Assembly: GCF_000332455.1 (NCBI RefSeq)
Contig: NZ_AOGY02000031.1
Coordinates: forward strand, 3,833 to 67,832
DNA length: 64,000 nucleotides
Reading direction: 5' to 3'
From: Leptospira vanthielii serovar Holland str. Waz Holland = ATCC 700522
Lineage (GTDB): Bacteria > Spirochaetota > Leptospiria > Leptospirales > Leptospiraceae
The notes beneath the pieces are model-generated. The model saw nothing but the letters and a program-made list of their open reading frames with translations. It searched no databases and was not told the DNA's origin. Positions 46,302-57,229 of the stretch are shown here, in pieces; positions within the stretch are counted from its first letter, which is position 1; each line of letters begins with the position of its first letter. The translations under genes were made by a program, and so were the position numbers.

Positions 46302-47039
46302 ATGGAAACATTTAACCCCAACAGCAATTCCGTGGAAAAAAAACTTCACCCCGCCTCAGAACGTGGGCATGTCAATTTCGGATGGTTGGATAGCCATCAT
46401 TCCTTTAGTTTTGGTCACTGGTACCATCCCGAAAAAACAAACTTCGGAGCTCTTCGGGTTCTGAACGATGACATAGTCGAACCAAGTATGGGGTTTGGAA
46501 CACACCCTCACCAAAATATGGAAATAATTTCTATCCCACTCTTTGGGGAGTTGGCTCATAAAGATAGTACAGGTACGAATGGTATCATTCGCACGGGAGA
46601 CGTACAGATTATGTCTGCCGGTTCAGGAATTATGCACTCGGAGTTCAACCACAGCAGTGAAAAGAAAGTGAACTTTTTGCAAGTTTGGATCCTTCCGAAA
46701 GTAGCAGGCATCGAACCAAGGTATGCGCAAAAAACTTTTTCGGAAGTTGGACGTGTGAACCGGTTCCAAACCGTAGTTTCGCCCATTGATGAAGAGGCCG
46801 TTTGGATCAACCAAGACGCCTACTTTTCTTTGGCAACTTTAGATCCAGGAAAAGGACTTTCTTATCCAGTTCATGCGCCGGGACAAGGAATCTTTACTTT
46901 TCTCATCAGCGGAAAACTGAAAGTAGAAGATACAATCTTAGAACGTAGAGATGCCGTGGGACTTTGGGGGAAAGAGGAATATCAATTTCAGGCAGAAGTG
47001 AAATCGGAAATTCTTGTGATTGAAGTTCCCATGAAGTAG
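46302..47039 (+). CDS. pirin-family protein
   Basis: A 245-residue bicupin pirin. The metal ligands are His68 and His70 (GFGTHPHQNMEI), His112 and Glu114 (MHSEFNHS). The DSHHSFSFGHWYHPE segment is family-typical. Bacterial pirins bind iron and some act as quercetin dioxygenases or redox sensors. It stands alone between the chemoreceptor and the Omp85-like gene, with its own promoter and terminator. Confidence 0.9.
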   Translation: METFNPNSNSVEKKLHPASERGHVNFGWLDSHHSFSFGHWYHPEKTNFGALRVLNDDIVEPSMGFGTHPHQNMEIISIPLFGELAHKDSTGTNGIIRTGDVQIMSAGSGIMHSEFNHSSEKKVNFLQVWILPKVAGIEPRYAQKTFSEVGRVNRFQTVVSPIDEEAVWINQDAYFSLATLDPGKGLSYPVHAPGQGIFTFLISGKLKVEDTILERRDAVGLWGKEEYQFQAEVKSEILVIEVPMK

Positions 47040-47050
47040 AATCAGAAAAG

Positions 47051-47078
47051 AAGGGGAACACAGTTTGGTTCCCCTTTT
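47051..47078 (+). terminator. rho-independent terminator after pirin gene
   Basis: AAGGGGAAC (47051-47059) pairs with GTTCCCCTT (47068-47076), eight-base loop, followed by TTTTCGATTTT. It is 11 bases after the pirin stop. Confidence 0.85.
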
Positions 47079-47151
47079 CGATTTTACATCTAACGATAGT
47101 TATCCTTTGAATCTACAAAGGGAAGATTCAACTAAATTCTGTAAAAATCCC

Positions 47152-48573
47152 TTAAAACGTATGCCCCATATCCAAATAAAACAATTGGTCTTCTTTGGAA
47201 TAGGCATAGTCCAGTAAGATCACAGTTGCTTGGTCCCAAACCAACCGTAATCCCACCCCACGTGCGTGTTTATAACCGAGAGCATTCACATCACGTAGTT
47301 TGTCCCAAACTCGACCCACATCGTAAAAGGGAACAATACTCAATTGAAGGAACTGGTCCCATAACGAAAAACTCCCCACACGGTAACGTAACTCAATATT
47401 ATAAAACCCAATGACAGGGCCAAAAAAACGCTCTTACCTAAACCCTCGAAGTGTGTTTTGTCCCCCAAGAGCACCAAACGGACCATCGATGGAAAAAAGA
47501 TATCGGTATTCAAAAAAAGGAACATTCCCTTCAATTTTTGTGAGTGCCACACGTTGTGCGATCACAAACTCTTCAAAGAGTTTCGGGAATGGTTGGTAAA
47601 AGTTCTTCGCTTGGGCAAAATGTCTGATGTAATTAAAATCAGAACCTATCGTTCGTTCCGCTTTATTGATATTGTATTCAATGAGCCATCCTCGATCGGG
47701 ATCCGGTTCATAATCTCTCGTATCATAGGCAATGCCACCGCGTAAGTAATTTAAATGTCCCCCATTGATACCAATGATTTTCCCTGAATTCGCATCTTCT
47801 GTAATTTTGGAACTATCTTCGATTGCCGGAACTTTGATACCCGTTATAGGTTCTCTAGCTTCTGTTGGAGTTCCGTCATACCGCCGAACGATATTTTTTG
47901 AAAACTCCACCCCACTCCAAACTCGAAACACCTGGAAAATGGTTTTATCGAGAGAAAATTGCCCATATGTCGTTTCAAATTGGTAGTCATGATAGTGTTG
48001 GTTCGATGTGAATTCTTTTCCCGGCCCACGATTTCGTGCATAGGAATTTGCATTTTCAAACTCAGAATAAGTGGCATTGCGATTGATCCGACTTCCATCC
48101 AAATTTCTTTCTTTGAAATAGAGTGGCTGTAAACTTTCGGTTCCAACCCCAAAGTACTGATTATAAAAACTAGCATCATGGCCGATATAGGCTTTCAGCC
48201 TGTAGGCGGTATCCGCAAAGTAAGGTGCATCCCATACTATATAATTATTTTGTGTTCCCCGATTGGTTCTGTAAATTCCCACATTGAACATATGTTCATA
48301 GGGAGTGTATTTGAAGGATGAATCGGATTTAGTTCCGTTATAGAAAATATTGGCGAGGACTCCAAGGCCAGAGCCGTTCACTGCATCATTTCCAAAAAGC
48401 GGAAGGCCTGTGGCATACCAACCTTCTTTTTTGTTGGCCAGTTCCTTCTCGTCTAACTTCTTAAACTCACCTATCCATTCCGGTACATCAGATTTTCTTT
48501 CTTCTGCATGCAAAGGAATGAAAATCCATGTTGATACAACTACCAACATAGAAATCAGATTCCGAAAGAACAT
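47152..48573 (-). pseudogene. Omp85/BamA-like outer-membrane protein gene with one in-frame TAA
   Basis: From ATG 48573 a signal peptide (ending LHAEE) opens a barrel protein of the Omp85 surface-antigen type (the LRGFR motif follows NT near residue 374). A TAA at 47434-47436 directly follows LRGFR, where family members continue with a charged residue and RFFG. The same frame goes on ERFFGPVIGFYNIELRYRVG to a normal barrel end (LFYLDMGHTF) at 47152. Read through, it is 473 codons, a full barrel. The stop removes the last strands, so the truncated 379-residue product should not fold. Confidence 0.7.
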
Positions 48574-48578
48574 TTGGA

Positions 48579-50012
48579 TTATTTTACTTCGCGGACTTGG
48601 ATGGTTTCGACTCGATCTTCCCCAGCAATAATGTCAGAAAGGATCACCACTTTTTCTCCCATCTGGAGGTATCCATTATTCACAAGAGTTTGGATGGCAA
48701 GTTTGATTGTTTTTTCAGGATCAGAAGAAAAATCGACTCGGTAAGGAATCACTCCCCGAGTAAGCCAGAGTTTCCGTCTAACAGACGTCATGTTTGTAAA
48801 CGCATGGACGATGGGATATTTAGGATGAAAGGATGCTAAATTATTAGCAGTGATCCCACGACGAGTGATGGCAATGATCGCATGTGCCTGCATCGAATCG
48901 GCTAAATTCGCAGCAGAACGGGCCATTTCTTCTTTTTGGTCTTTTGGTTTTCTCTGTGCAGCAAGACCGAGGTTAATTGACATCTCCATACGACGCGCAA
49001 TTTTATCCAATAGTTCCACACAACGCACAGGGAATTTTCCCATCGCTGTTTCCCCAGATAACATAATGGCATCGGCTTCTTCATAGACAGCATTGGCAAC
49101 ATCCGTTACCTCAGCTCTTGTAGGAGAAGGATTCTGAATCATAGATTCTAACAAGTGCGTTGCGACAATGACACGTTTTCCTTCTTCTTGGCAACGTTTG
49201 ATGATCCGTCTTTGGACAATGGGAAGTTCTTCGATTTCAATCTCCACTCCCAAATCCCCACGTGCGACCATGATGCCGTCGGACTCTCGAATGATGGCAT
49301 CTAAGTTTTTTAGACCTTCTTGGTCTTCAATCTTTGCAATGATTTGCGCATGGTGGTTCTTTTCATCAATGATACCACGCAGTTGGATTACATCTTCTTG
49401 CGAACGAACAAACGATAAGGCAACAAAATCTATGTCCTCTTCCAGCCCAAAAAGAATATCTTTGAGGTCTTTCGGAGTGATTGAGGGTAAGTTCACACGA
49501 ATCCCAGGAAGGTTGATATGTTTTCTAGAACCGAGCTTACCACCATCTAACACAGTACAAACGAGTTCGTTTTCACGAATTTCTTGCACTGCTAGATTGA
49601 TGAGTCCGTTATCGACAGTAACTTTATCGCCAACTTTTAGATCTTTAACAATATCTCTATAGTTTACAAAAACACTTTGTGCTTCTGCTTCCATTCCAGG
49701 GATAATATGAAAAGTAAAAGTCTCACTGACTTTTAGATGAAGGTCGTTTTGTACATCTCCCGTTCGAATCTCTGGCCCTTGGGTATCAAGAAGGATAGAA
49801 ATGGGATGTTTGTGTAATTCATCTTTGTTTAAAGATTTGATAATACGAATGACCTTTCTATGAAACTCATGGTCTCCATGACTCATATTGATCCTTGCGA
49901 TGTTCATTCCGGCCAAAGCTAAACTTCGGATCATTTCTTTGGAGGCGGTCGCAGGACCAATGGTACAAACGATTTTTGTTTTTCGAGCTCTTAGTTGTTC
50001 AATAGCAGGCAT
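48579..50012 (-). CDS. pyk: pyruvate kinase
   Basis: A 477-residue pyruvate kinase, the last ATP-forming step of glycolysis. Seen are [17 protein letters not shown] at the start, the active-site helix ARGDLGVEI and the [31 protein letters not shown] block, and the C-terminal regulatory domain. It lies four bases after the hypothetical gene at 50017. The Glu and Lys positions that bind K+ and Mg2+ appear intact. Confidence 0.95.
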   Translation of the reverse strand: MPAIEQLRARKTKIVCTIGPATASKEMIRSLALAGMNIARINMSHGDHEFHRKVIRIIKSLNKDELHKHPISILLDTQGPEIRTGDVQNDLHLKVSETFTFHIIPGMEAEAQSVFVNYRDIVKDLKVGDKVTVDNGLINLAVQEIRENELVCTVLDGGKLGSRKHINLPGIRVNLPSITPKDLKDILFGLEEDIDFVALSFVRSQEDVIQLRGIIDEKNHHAQIIAKIEDQEGLKNLDAIIRESDGIMVARGDLGVEIEIEELPIVQRRIIKRCQEEGKRVIVATHLLESMIQNPSPTRAEVTDVANAVYEEADAIMLSGETAMGKFPVRCVELLDKIARRMEMSINLGLAAQRKPKDQKEEMARSAANLADSMQAHAIIAITRRGITANNLASFHPKYPIVHAFTNMTSVRRKLWLTRGVIPYRVDFSSDPEKTIKLAIQTLVNNGYLQMGEKVVILSDIIAGEDRVETIQVREVK

Positions 50013-50016
50013 AATT

Positions 50017-52020
50017 TTAAGGTTTCAATCTAGGTAAGATTCTATTCAGAAACTCTAATTGCGATTCCGCAATGTCAAATTTCTCTTGGTTCGGAAATTT
50101 TTCGCTTCGTTGGCGGTCACTTTCTGCACTCACTTTATCTAAAAGTTTTTTGCCATACCGCTTTAGGTATCCGGTAGAGATCAGAATCGGCCAGGGGAAC
50201 TTTTCTCGTTGGTTTCGGACGGGAAAACTATAGATTTCCTTTCCACCAAATTTCTTCAAAAAAAATATCAAATTCTCTTCCGTAAACTTTCCGTTTAATT
50301 TAGAAAGTACATACTCTCGGTCCGGAAACACTCCAAACTCCCAAGCTTCATCTAAAATACGAATGATTGCTTCAATGGATTCTTTCCATTTTTTCTCTTC
50401 TTCTGGACTTCCTTGTTTGACGGGCTCCGGAGAATCTTCTTCCCCACCATTAAAACCGGCCGTAGAGGCAGCAGTCTGTTGCGACTGTTTGGATTTTTTT
50501 TCTGCATCTTTCTCGGCTTCTTCTCGTTCTTTCAAACGAGCCTTTACCAGACGTTCTTTCTCTTGAGATATTTTTTTAACTTTTTGGTTCGCCAAATCTC
50601 TATTTAGCTGCTGTTGCAACCTTGCTTTGATCGGAGGGATTTCAAATTTATGAACAACCATACTCCCCATGATCATTCTCCATATTCTAGTAAAAAAAGG
50701 TAGGAATTGAAAAAGGCTTTGAGCCTCTATCTCTTCTAACAGTCGTTTGGGACTTTCATCATTCAAATGAAGAGTGACATTCATCTGGTTCAAAACTCTG
50801 ATCTCTAAATCTGAATGTTTGATTTGAAAAGTTCTTTTCGCCGATTCTATGGCCTGGGGGATACAAGACTTATGGAGGATGAACTCGTTATATATTTTGC
50901 TGTCTGCGTATTCTGTATATAAAAGTTCTGGTTGTGAAAGAAGTGTCGCCCGAAACTCATCTGTCAATGGCTCCCCACTCACACGAAGTAAATTGACCTC
51001 AACAATACGACCGGCCTCTGCAAGAAAAACCATCAAATCATCGACCTGCTGTTTGCGTTTTTGTTTTTCTTCTCTTTCTTTATCTTTTTCTATAATTTCA
51101 TTTAAAACCAAACACTCTTCAATAAGAGTTTTTTGGTCTCCGTAAGAATCATTCATATACCCTTTAATCTCTGTTAAAAGATTGCGAGGATTACTCCATG
51201 AATCTTCGGTGATTTCACCCATGACCCCTAGATTTTTCAAAGCCGGGTAAATTGTGTTTTTTGTATAATCAATGTATCCATCATACCGATCGGCAATTTC
51301 CGATGGCCTGTTATACAAAAATACACTTTTATTGGCAGGCCTTGATGCAGAATCATTGCGAAAGAAAAATAAGATCTTATCATCTACCAATTGTTTCAAG
51401 ATTGGTTTCAAATGAATGATGATGGTGGCATCCTTTTGTACCTTTGTTTTGTCGTAAGGACATTGGAACAAATTTCCAATTTCGGTGGATGCATACGTAT
51501 CAAATAACCTGTTGGAATCAACCGCAGCTTTGATGACCTTCCGCATCTTTTCTTTTCCAACATACTTTCTTTTTTCGTTAAACCAACCCTTAATGGCTGC
51601 AGTAGAAAGTTCATTGAGTCCAAGTGCATAACGAAATGCAGTTCCCCCATCAGAGGTTGTGGGTCTTGCAAATACGGTATTGTGTTTGATAAAGGTCTTT
51701 GGATTTTCAGGATCCCCAGGTTCATTCGGATGGAACTCAAGGACATTCATTTTTCTAATGATGGCAGGATTTTGTTTATAACTAAGATCAATCACATAGT
51801 TTTCTGTACGATCACGATCTATCGAACTATCGCGTTCAATTTGTTCTACATTGGGAAGAACTTTGTTTTGTAAAAACTTATCCGTCCATTCAAAGATCAC
51901 AAGTAAAACTTTGTAGATCCCTTTGTAGGAAAAATCCCCCCGTGAATCCATAGCCTGCACCTTTTGGAGGCAGGCCGTGTAATCCATTACTTTTAATTCC
52001 GGGAGGTTTGGATCCAACAT
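50017..52020 (-). CDS. large hypothetical protein with coiled-coil segment
   Basis: A 667-residue cytoplasmic protein with no recognised domain. A strongly charged helical stretch (about 485-520, [22 protein letters not shown]) is followed by a Gln/Ser-rich linker and a final globular part (about 555-667). It has no signal or membrane helix. It sits between asd and pyk on the same strand, with gaps of 14 and four bases, and is probably a Leptospira-specific conserved gene. Confidence 0.7.
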   Translation of the reverse strand: MLDPNLPELKVMDYTACLQKVQAMDSRGDFSYKGIYKVLLVIFEWTDKFLQNKVLPNVEQIERDSSIDRDRTENYVIDLSYKQNPAIIRKMNVLEFHPNEPGDPENPKTFIKHNTVFARPTTSDGGTAFRYALGLNELSTAAIKGWFNEKRKYVGKEKMRKVIKAAVDSNRLFDTYASTEIGNLFQCPYDKTKVQKDATIIIHLKPILKQLVDDKILFFFRNDSASRPANKSVFLYNRPSEIADRYDGYIDYTKNTIYPALKNLGVMGEITEDSWSNPRNLLTEIKGYMNDSYGDQKTLIEECLVLNEIIEKDKEREEKQKRKQQVDDLMVFLAEAGRIVEVNLLRVSGEPLTDEFRATLLSQPELLYTEYADSKIYNEFILHKSCIPQAIESAKRTFQIKHSDLEIRVLNQMNVTLHLNDESPKRLLEEIEAQSLFQFLPFFTRIWRMIMGSMVVHKFEIPPIKARLQQQLNRDLANQKVKKISQEKERLVKARLKEREEAEKDAEKKSKQSQQTAASTAGFNGGEEDSPEPVKQGSPEEEKKWKESIEAIIRILDEAWEFGVFPDREYVLSKLNGKFTEENLIFFLKKFGGKEIYSFPVRNQREKFPWPILISTGYLKRYGKKLLDKVSAESDRQRSEKFPNQEKFDIAESQLEFLNRILPRLKP

Positions 52021-52034
52021 GGTTTGGGAGTTCC

Positions 52035-53084
52035 TTAGTTAAAAAATCCTTTTTGATACAATAACTCAGCATTCAAAATCGCAGCACCTGCTGCACCTCG
52101 AATCGTGTTATGCGAAAGTACTACCCATTTCCAATCTAAGATTGGATCTTCCCGAAGCCTTCCGACAACAGTGGTCATTCCCCTACCTGTCTCTAAATCA
52201 AGACGTGGTTGGGGCCTATCATTTTCTTCGCGGTAGAGAATAGCCGGATTTGGTGCAAACGGCAATCCCAATTTCTGCGGTTCCCCTTGAAAATCGGCCC
52301 AAACCTTAAGAATCTCTTCTTTTTTTGGTTTTTTGTCAAAGGAAACAGAGACACAAACGGTATGTCCGTCAAAAACGGGAACACGATTACAATGAGCTGA
52401 AATTTTAAAATCTGCTGATTTGATGATTCCACCTTCTACAGTTCCCAAACATTTCTGCGGTTCGACTTCTGCTTTGTCCTCTTCGCCACCAATATATGGC
52501 ACTACGTTTCCAAGGATGTCCATAGTAGGAACACCCGGATAACCCGCACCGGAAATGGCCTGCATAGAAAATAACATCACAGACTTAAGTCCAAAGGCAT
52601 CCATAACAGGTTTCAGTGAAATCGTAACACCCATAATTGTACAATTGGAATTGGTAATGATTTTTCCTTTGGTCTTTTGGAATTGTAAAACATCCAAATG
52701 GTGTGCATTCACTTCTGCAGAAAGAATCGGAACATTCGGATCCATTCTATGATTTTTTGAATTAGAAAGAACCATCACTCCCGCTTCAGCGTAAGCAGTT
52801 TCTACTTCTCCAGCAATGGATGCATCCAGACCGCTAAACACGAGTTGCACGCCCTTAGTTACTTCAGGATTTGGTAACGAGATGATAATGTCTTTTGCAT
52901 AAGCCGGGATATCAGATGAAATCTTCCAACGAGATTTCATTACATCACCATACGTTTGGCCGGCACTTTTTTCTGAAGCTGCCAAATGAGTCACCGTGAA
53001 ATAAGGGTGATTCTCCAAAAGTTGAATGAATCTTTGACCGACGGAACCTGTTGCTCCCAGGACTCCAACTTTGATTTTTTCCAT
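52035..53084 (-). CDS. asd: aspartate-semialdehyde dehydrogenase
   Basis: A 349-residue enzyme that converts beta-aspartyl phosphate to aspartate semialdehyde for lysine, threonine, methionine and diaminopimelate. The nucleotide motif is [12 protein letters not shown] (8-19) and the catalytic cysteine Cys148 lies in [10 protein letters not shown]. It is the archaeal/fungal-like form. Leptospira carries asd on its small chromosome, so this is a strong pointer to chromosome II. Followed by the hypothetical gene and pyk. Confidence 0.95.
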   Translation of the reverse strand: MEKIKVGVLGATGSVGQRFIQLLENHPYFTVTHLAASEKSAGQTYGDVMKSRWKISSDIPAYAKDIIISLPNPEVTKGVQLVFSGLDASIAGEVETAYAEAGVMVLSNSKNHRMDPNVPILSAEVNAHHLDVLQFQKTKGKIITNSNCTIMGVTISLKPVMDAFGLKSVMLFSMQAISGAGYPGVPTMDILGNVVPYIGGEEDKAEVEPQKCLGTVEGGIIKSADFKISAHCNRVPVFDGHTVCVSVSFDKKPKKEEILKVWADFQGEPQKLGLPFAPNPAILYREENDRPQPRLDLETGRGMTTVVGRLREDPILDWKWVVLSHNTIRGAAGAAILNAELLYQKGFFN

Positions 53085-53120
53085 AAAATTCCTTATCTAA
53101 TGTAAGGATTGAAAAACATC

Positions 53121-54641
53121 CTATTTCGGAAAGAGATTTCCAATTCTTTTAGCATAAATCGGATTCATTTGCTCCATTCCAATATAGGTAAAGTGATGGA
53201 AGTCGGAGAATCCCAACATCGGCAAACTTCGGTGGATGTCCCAATAATAGACAGACCCACCCGCCAAAGACTGTAAATAGGTTAAGTGATCCCGATACCA
53301 CTGGGAATCTTCATACCAATCAAGAGAGATGGGATTTTCAGGATTGTTGATGAGTAAAAAAGATATATTCCGTTCTCGAAAATGGTCCGCAATTTTTTTG
53401 AGATACCGAAAGTGGAAATAAGGCCGAAAGGATTCCCCGCGAATTCTTTCTTTTGCGAGTTTTAAGGCAACTAAGTACCCAATGCCGGGTCGTTTTTCCA
53501 ACCCTTCTAACAATCGATAGTGAAAGTACTTACGATAGTCTTCCTCTTTCATATTCGTATACCGAAAGTCTTCCGTTCTTGGCTCACGTTCGTACTGGAT
53601 ACCCGATTTTGCCTCTTCCAATCCAAAGGTTTGTTCCAACCGAACTCCCATTGGGTCGAAATGATAGTCGAGATAGGCACCCGTAGCCTCGTTTGCAAAC
53701 CAGACACGTTCGAGTTTTGCGGTGATTAACTTTTTTTTCTCGAAGAATTGTGAATCCAAATGGAGGTGAACCCATCCCTCTTTGTTTAATACAATCTCCT
53801 GTTTGACTGTCCCATTCGAAATTTCCATCCGACAAGGTTTTCCTGCCAAAAGAAAAGAGGTGACCTCTACCCAAAATCCTTTGTTTTTCATTTTTTCTGT
53901 AGGGAGAAAACTAAATTGTTGGCCGGTCCATCCGAGCCCATTAATCCCTTCAGGAATAAGAACTCCCGCATAAGCATGATAACTAGTATTACGACCAAAA
54001 CGATGTTGGACTAAATTTTGCAAATTTTGCAAATATATATCTTTATAACGATAAAAGGAAAACCCAGAGGAAAGCACATAACGAGACCAAGTTTCCCGGT
54101 CCATCGAAGAACCAACTTCTTTCAAAGTCTCCCAAGGAAAAACCCACAAAGATTGGGGGGCTTCTCCAAACGTAAGTGCATCTTTCACTACAACAGACTC
54201 GTCTACGGAATCATTTCTGCCGTCAGGGAACATGACATACGTTCGGTGGAGTCTATAATCAATAAAATTGACCGGGTATACAACAAGATCCGGCTCCAAA
54301 GGGTCCAACCAATTTAGCAGTAAATATACATAGAGTGGACTATTCCCAGCGTAAGCTAAATAAAAAACATCCACATCTAAATCAAAATCCTTCCACAAGG
54401 TTTCTTTTAATTTACGGGCATCGATGGAATAGTAAGCAACTGAACTTCCGACAATTATGATTCTCTTTTTTGTTTTGGGAAGATTTCGAATTCTCTCATA
54501 CTCATATAAAAAATTGAAAAAATGGTTGGTGTTCCAAGGAGATTCGTTCGGCAACCAAAACTGGAGTTTCTTAAAAACCAGGAAGTCTAGGCCAAATAAT
54601 GAAACCAAAAAGAAACATATAAATAATATCCGTTGTTTCAT
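53121..54641 (-). CDS. DUF1574-like SGNH partner of the second MBOAT
   Basis: A 506-residue protein with an N-terminal membrane helix (about 4-22) and a large periplasmic domain. KKRIIIVGSSVAYYSIDARKL carries the first SGNH-type Ser, and a C-terminal FSDFHHFTYIGM holds a D-x2-H pair. It starts eight bases after the MBOAT gene on the same strand. It probably delivers acyl groups to a periplasmic or surface glycan together with that enzyme. Confidence 0.75.
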   Translation of the reverse strand: MKQRILFICFFLVSLFGLDFLVFKKLQFWLPNESPWNTNHFFNFLYEYERIRNLPKTKKRIIIVGSSVAYYSIDARKLKETLWKDFDLDVDVFYLAYAGNSPLYVYLLLNWLDPLEPDLVVYPVNFIDYRLHRTYVMFPDGRNDSVDESVVVKDALTFGEAPQSLWVFPWETLKEVGSSMDRETWSRYVLSSGFSFYRYKDIYLQNLQNLVQHRFGRNTSYHAYAGVLIPEGINGLGWTGQQFSFLPTEKMKNKGFWVEVTSFLLAGKPCRMEISNGTVKQEIVLNKEGWVHLHLDSQFFEKKKLITAKLERVWFANEATGAYLDYHFDPMGVRLEQTFGLEEAKSGIQYEREPRTEDFRYTNMKEEDYRKYFHYRLLEGLEKRPGIGYLVALKLAKERIRGESFRPYFHFRYLKKIADHFRERNISFLLINNPENPISLDWYEDSQWYRDHLTYLQSLAGGSVYYWDIHRSLPMLGFSDFHHFTYIGMEQMNPIYAKRIGNLFPK

Positions 54642-54649
54642 TTCCTTAC

Positions 54650-56125
54650 CTAGAATACAAAATACACAAAAGGTTTACTGTCGGCCGAAAACAAAACTAT
54701 CAGAACCATCAAAATTGAGGCCAAAACACCAAAAAAAGCGGTTTTTCCTAATGAATTCTGCCATTTCTCAAACCTACCTAACAACTGCTTGTTGTCAGAA
54801 AAATACAAACTCCCTAGTATATGCCCTATGGAAATCACGAAAACACAATAAAGAAAGTTCATCTCCATCGTATAAGGAAGTGAAAAACCATCGTTTTTAA
54901 CAAAAAGACCCTGTAGGTAGCACAGCGAACTAGCAAAATCGGCACTCCGAAAGAAAATCCAAAGCAAACTCACCACAAAAAAAGTGCCAAGGATTCTAAA
55001 GGGCCGCATCCAAGGAAAACTCCATAACCTGTATCCCCGAGCCACTCTTTCTAGGATCAGTAAAATTCCATGACAACTTCCCCAAAAAACAAAGTTCCAA
55101 GAGGCACCATGCCAAAGTCCTCCAATGGCCATAACGAGAAATAAATTTCTATATGTAAAAATTGGGCCGATCCTGTTTCCACCGAGCGTAATATATATAT
55201 ATTTTTTTAGCCATTGGGAAAGGGAAATATGCCATCTGGTCCAAAATTCCGAAAATCCATCAGCAAAGTATGGCATCTTAAAATTCTCCGGCAAACGGAA
55301 CCCAAACAGAAGTGCCGATCCCTGGGCAATGTCAGTATAACCCGAAAAATCACAATAAATCTGTAAAGAATAAGAAAACATACCAATCCAAAGTGCCTTT
55401 GTGGAGATATCAGCAGGACGGCTAAAAACAAAATCAGAAGCCTCCGCCAAATGGTCGGCCAGAACCATCTTTTTAAAAAGACCTAGTAGAATGAGAAAAA
55501 CGGCAAAGAAAACGGGGGTTTTCAAAAAGGGCAGAGGCCTGCGGATTTGCGGCAGAAAAGACTTTGCAGTGACAATGGGGCCCGCGACTAATTGCGGAAA
55601 AAACGAAAGAAAAAGCAAATAAGAAAGAAAATTTCGTTCTGGCTCCAAGTCTCTCTGGTATACATCCACAACGTAAGAAATTGACTGGAAGGTGTAAAAA
55701 GAAATCCCCACCGGCAAAAGCCAATGGCTCCAAAAATCCGGTTGGGGCGGTACGAAATTGAACATATTTGCCCAATTTTCAGCAATAAAATGACCATATT
55801 TAAAGAAAAACAGAATTCCGAGACTATTCCCGAGTGAACTGAATAAAATGAACCGCCGCAACCCAGGATTATTTACGAATCCGAGAATTTTCCCCAGTGA
55901 AAAGTCAACAAACGCAACCCAGACTAAAAGCAAAAAGTAGGTGGGATTCCAAAAACAATAGAAAAAAGCACTTATAATAAGCAAATAAATGATTAAACAT
56001 AAGCGAACAAACTGATAATTATTTGGCAATATTTGCTGAATTCCAATCAAAAGAAGGCGTAATATTTGCCAAACAGCAAAGGAAAGGAAAAGGAAAAGAG
56101 AGTAACTTACTGAATTAAAAAGCAT
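54650..56125 (-). CDS. MBOAT family O-acyltransferase (AlgI-like), second copy
   Basis: A 491-residue MBOAT with the family blocks VGISFYTFQSISYVVDVYQ, FFPQLVAGPIVTA and catalytic His339 in GGLWHGASWNFVFWG. It is clearly related to the enzyme at 34.5 kb, but from a different branch by visible divergence. It is paired with its own SGNH protein, so the strain has two acylation systems in this window. Confidence 0.9.
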   Translation of the reverse strand: MLFNSVSYSLFLFLSFAVWQILRLLLIGIQQILPNNYQFVRLCLIIYLLIISAFFYCFWNPTYFLLLVWVAFVDFSLGKILGFVNNPGLRRFILFSSLGNSLGILFFFKYGHFIAENWANMFNFVPPQPDFWSHWLLPVGISFYTFQSISYVVDVYQRDLEPERNFLSYLLFLSFFPQLVAGPIVTAKSFLPQIRRPLPFLKTPVFFAVFLILLGLFKKMVLADHLAEASDFVFSRPADISTKALWIGMFSYSLQIYCDFSGYTDIAQGSALLFGFRLPENFKMPYFADGFSEFWTRWHISLSQWLKKYIYITLGGNRIGPIFTYRNLFLVMAIGGLWHGASWNFVFWGSCHGILLILERVARGYRLWSFPWMRPFRILGTFFVVSLLWIFFRSADFASSLCYLQGLFVKNDGFSLPYTMEMNFLYCVFVISIGHILGSLYFSDNKQLLGRFEKWQNSLGKTAFFGVLASILMVLIVLFSADSKPFVYFVF

Positions 56126-56147
56126 ATAAGTGATTACTATTAATCAA

Positions 56148-56363
56148 TTATACATTATACTTGCATTTGACTCCGCAATTGGGGCAGGTGCAAGTGACTT
56201 CTGCCTTGACTCGGCGCCCTTGCGCACCCTCTACTTTCCCAACAGCCACAAAATCAAAGACTATTCCCTCCGGGACAAAGTGCCCAGAACCATATTTAGC
56301 CGTTCCTTCTATCAAGTTGGAGCAGGCGTGGCATTTCACCCTAAGCCGTATCGTTTCCGCCAT
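56148..56363 (-). CDS. small zinc-ribbon protein
   Basis: A 71-residue protein with KCHACSN near residue 10 and TCPNCGVKC near the end, a CxxC...CxxC ribbon that should bind zinc. ATG 56363 is preferred; the frame runs up to 56402 but that part is not conserved-looking. No strong ribosome site is visible. Small ribbons of this kind often bind nucleic acid. It neighbours the MBOAT gene on the left and a long hairpin-rich gap on the right. Confidence 0.6.
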   Translation of the reverse strand: MAETIRLRVKCHACSNLIEGTAKYGSGHFVPEGIVFDFVAVGKVEGAQGRRVKAEVTCTCPNCGVKCKYNV

Positions 56364-56403
56364 AATAAAAAGAACGTTGGGCCCAGAGTGGCCCGGTGGC
56401 AAC

Positions 56404-57229
56404 CACTATTCAATCTACTGCCATTTTTACATGGGCATGCAGTTTTGCTACACATGACAATTTGGCAGTAGATTGACCCATTTCTAAACAATTACGACTT
56501 ATACCTTTCCTGGAGCCTGAGATTCCTGTCCCAGGTGATCTTAGGCCTGGACTCCCGGCTAAATGTCGAAATTTGGGCGCTCCAGAGCTGTTCTGTCTAG
56601 TCTCCGGGGGAAAAATGCTACCAAATAGAAGAAACAGGACCTTCTTTTTGGAAATAGGGGATTCTTTTTGAATCCTTTAAAAAAGGGAAATTTTTACTGA
56701 GATGGCTCAAATTTCTCGCTTATTCTGTCCCAGCAGAACTGCCGAAATCTCGCCACCGAAAGGCGTAAGGGACACGAAGCTCCTGGCTTGCTCCCAAGCT
56801 TTCCCTCGAAAAAAGTGGATCAAGATCTCTTTAGAAATTCTGAAGCCGGGTGGCGACTATAGGGCCTATTTGCAATTGCCAATCCATCGCCTGCCCGACA
56901 CAAGGCATGCCTTAGAATGGTTGCCCATGGGAGAACAGCAGCTGCCCTGACCCGAACAGTCATTCGTAATATAATAAAGATTAGATGGCCAATCTCCGGC
57001 GGATAAGTTCCAAATACGTATCCTAGGTAATTGCCTATTTTTAGGCAATTTGGGTGGTTTAAAATCTAAAGAGCTGTAGGGGATTGGTTTCGGGGTTTGA
57101 AACTTTATGTAAGTGCTTAAAAATGGTCATTTTTGGTGTAATATCGCCTATGTCCCATAATGCTAGATTTGAATGAAATGGCCCTGTGGTGCGCACAGGG
57201 CTGAGTTTTCACAGTGGGACTCTAGAAAT
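56404..57229. other. hairpin-rich intergenic region
   Basis: About 826 bases with no gene I can support. It holds a 14-base inverted repeat TCAATCTACTGCCA (56410-56423) / TGGCAGTAGATTGA (56463-56476). A GGATTC-TTTTT-GAATCC hairpin lies at 56659-56675 and an AATTGCCTA-TTTT-TAGGCAATT hairpin at 57029-57050. The GCCCTGTG-GTGCG-CACAGGGC hairpin at 57181-57201 is listed separately. Base composition of 56700-56960 is richer in GC than the neighbours. Candidate origin-linked or structured-RNA region. Confidence 0.5.
57181..57201. terminator. probable terminator hairpin
   Basis: An 8-base perfect GC-rich stem GCCCTGTG / CACAGGGC around GTGCG, with TGAGTTTT on the plus side and ATTTC on the minus side. 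It lies 29 bases after the stop of the Lys/Ser-rich gene, so it probably ends that transcript, and may act on both strands. Confidence 0.6.

Noticed and set aside
54457..54900. Plus-strand frame of 147 residues
   Set aside because: It lies opposite the SGNH and MBOAT genes, which have clear family motifs; it is a shadow frame.
56702..56950. Plus-strand frame of 82 residues in the hairpin-rich gap
   Set aside because: No ribosome site, composition not protein-like, and no resemblance to a family. It is kept only as part of the unexplained region.
56700..57000. Minus-strand words that recall RNase P RNA (GAGGGAAAGC, GAATGACTGTTCGG)
   Set aside because: Only short pieces match; the order and spacing of the conserved regions are wrong, and the RNA would be far too short.
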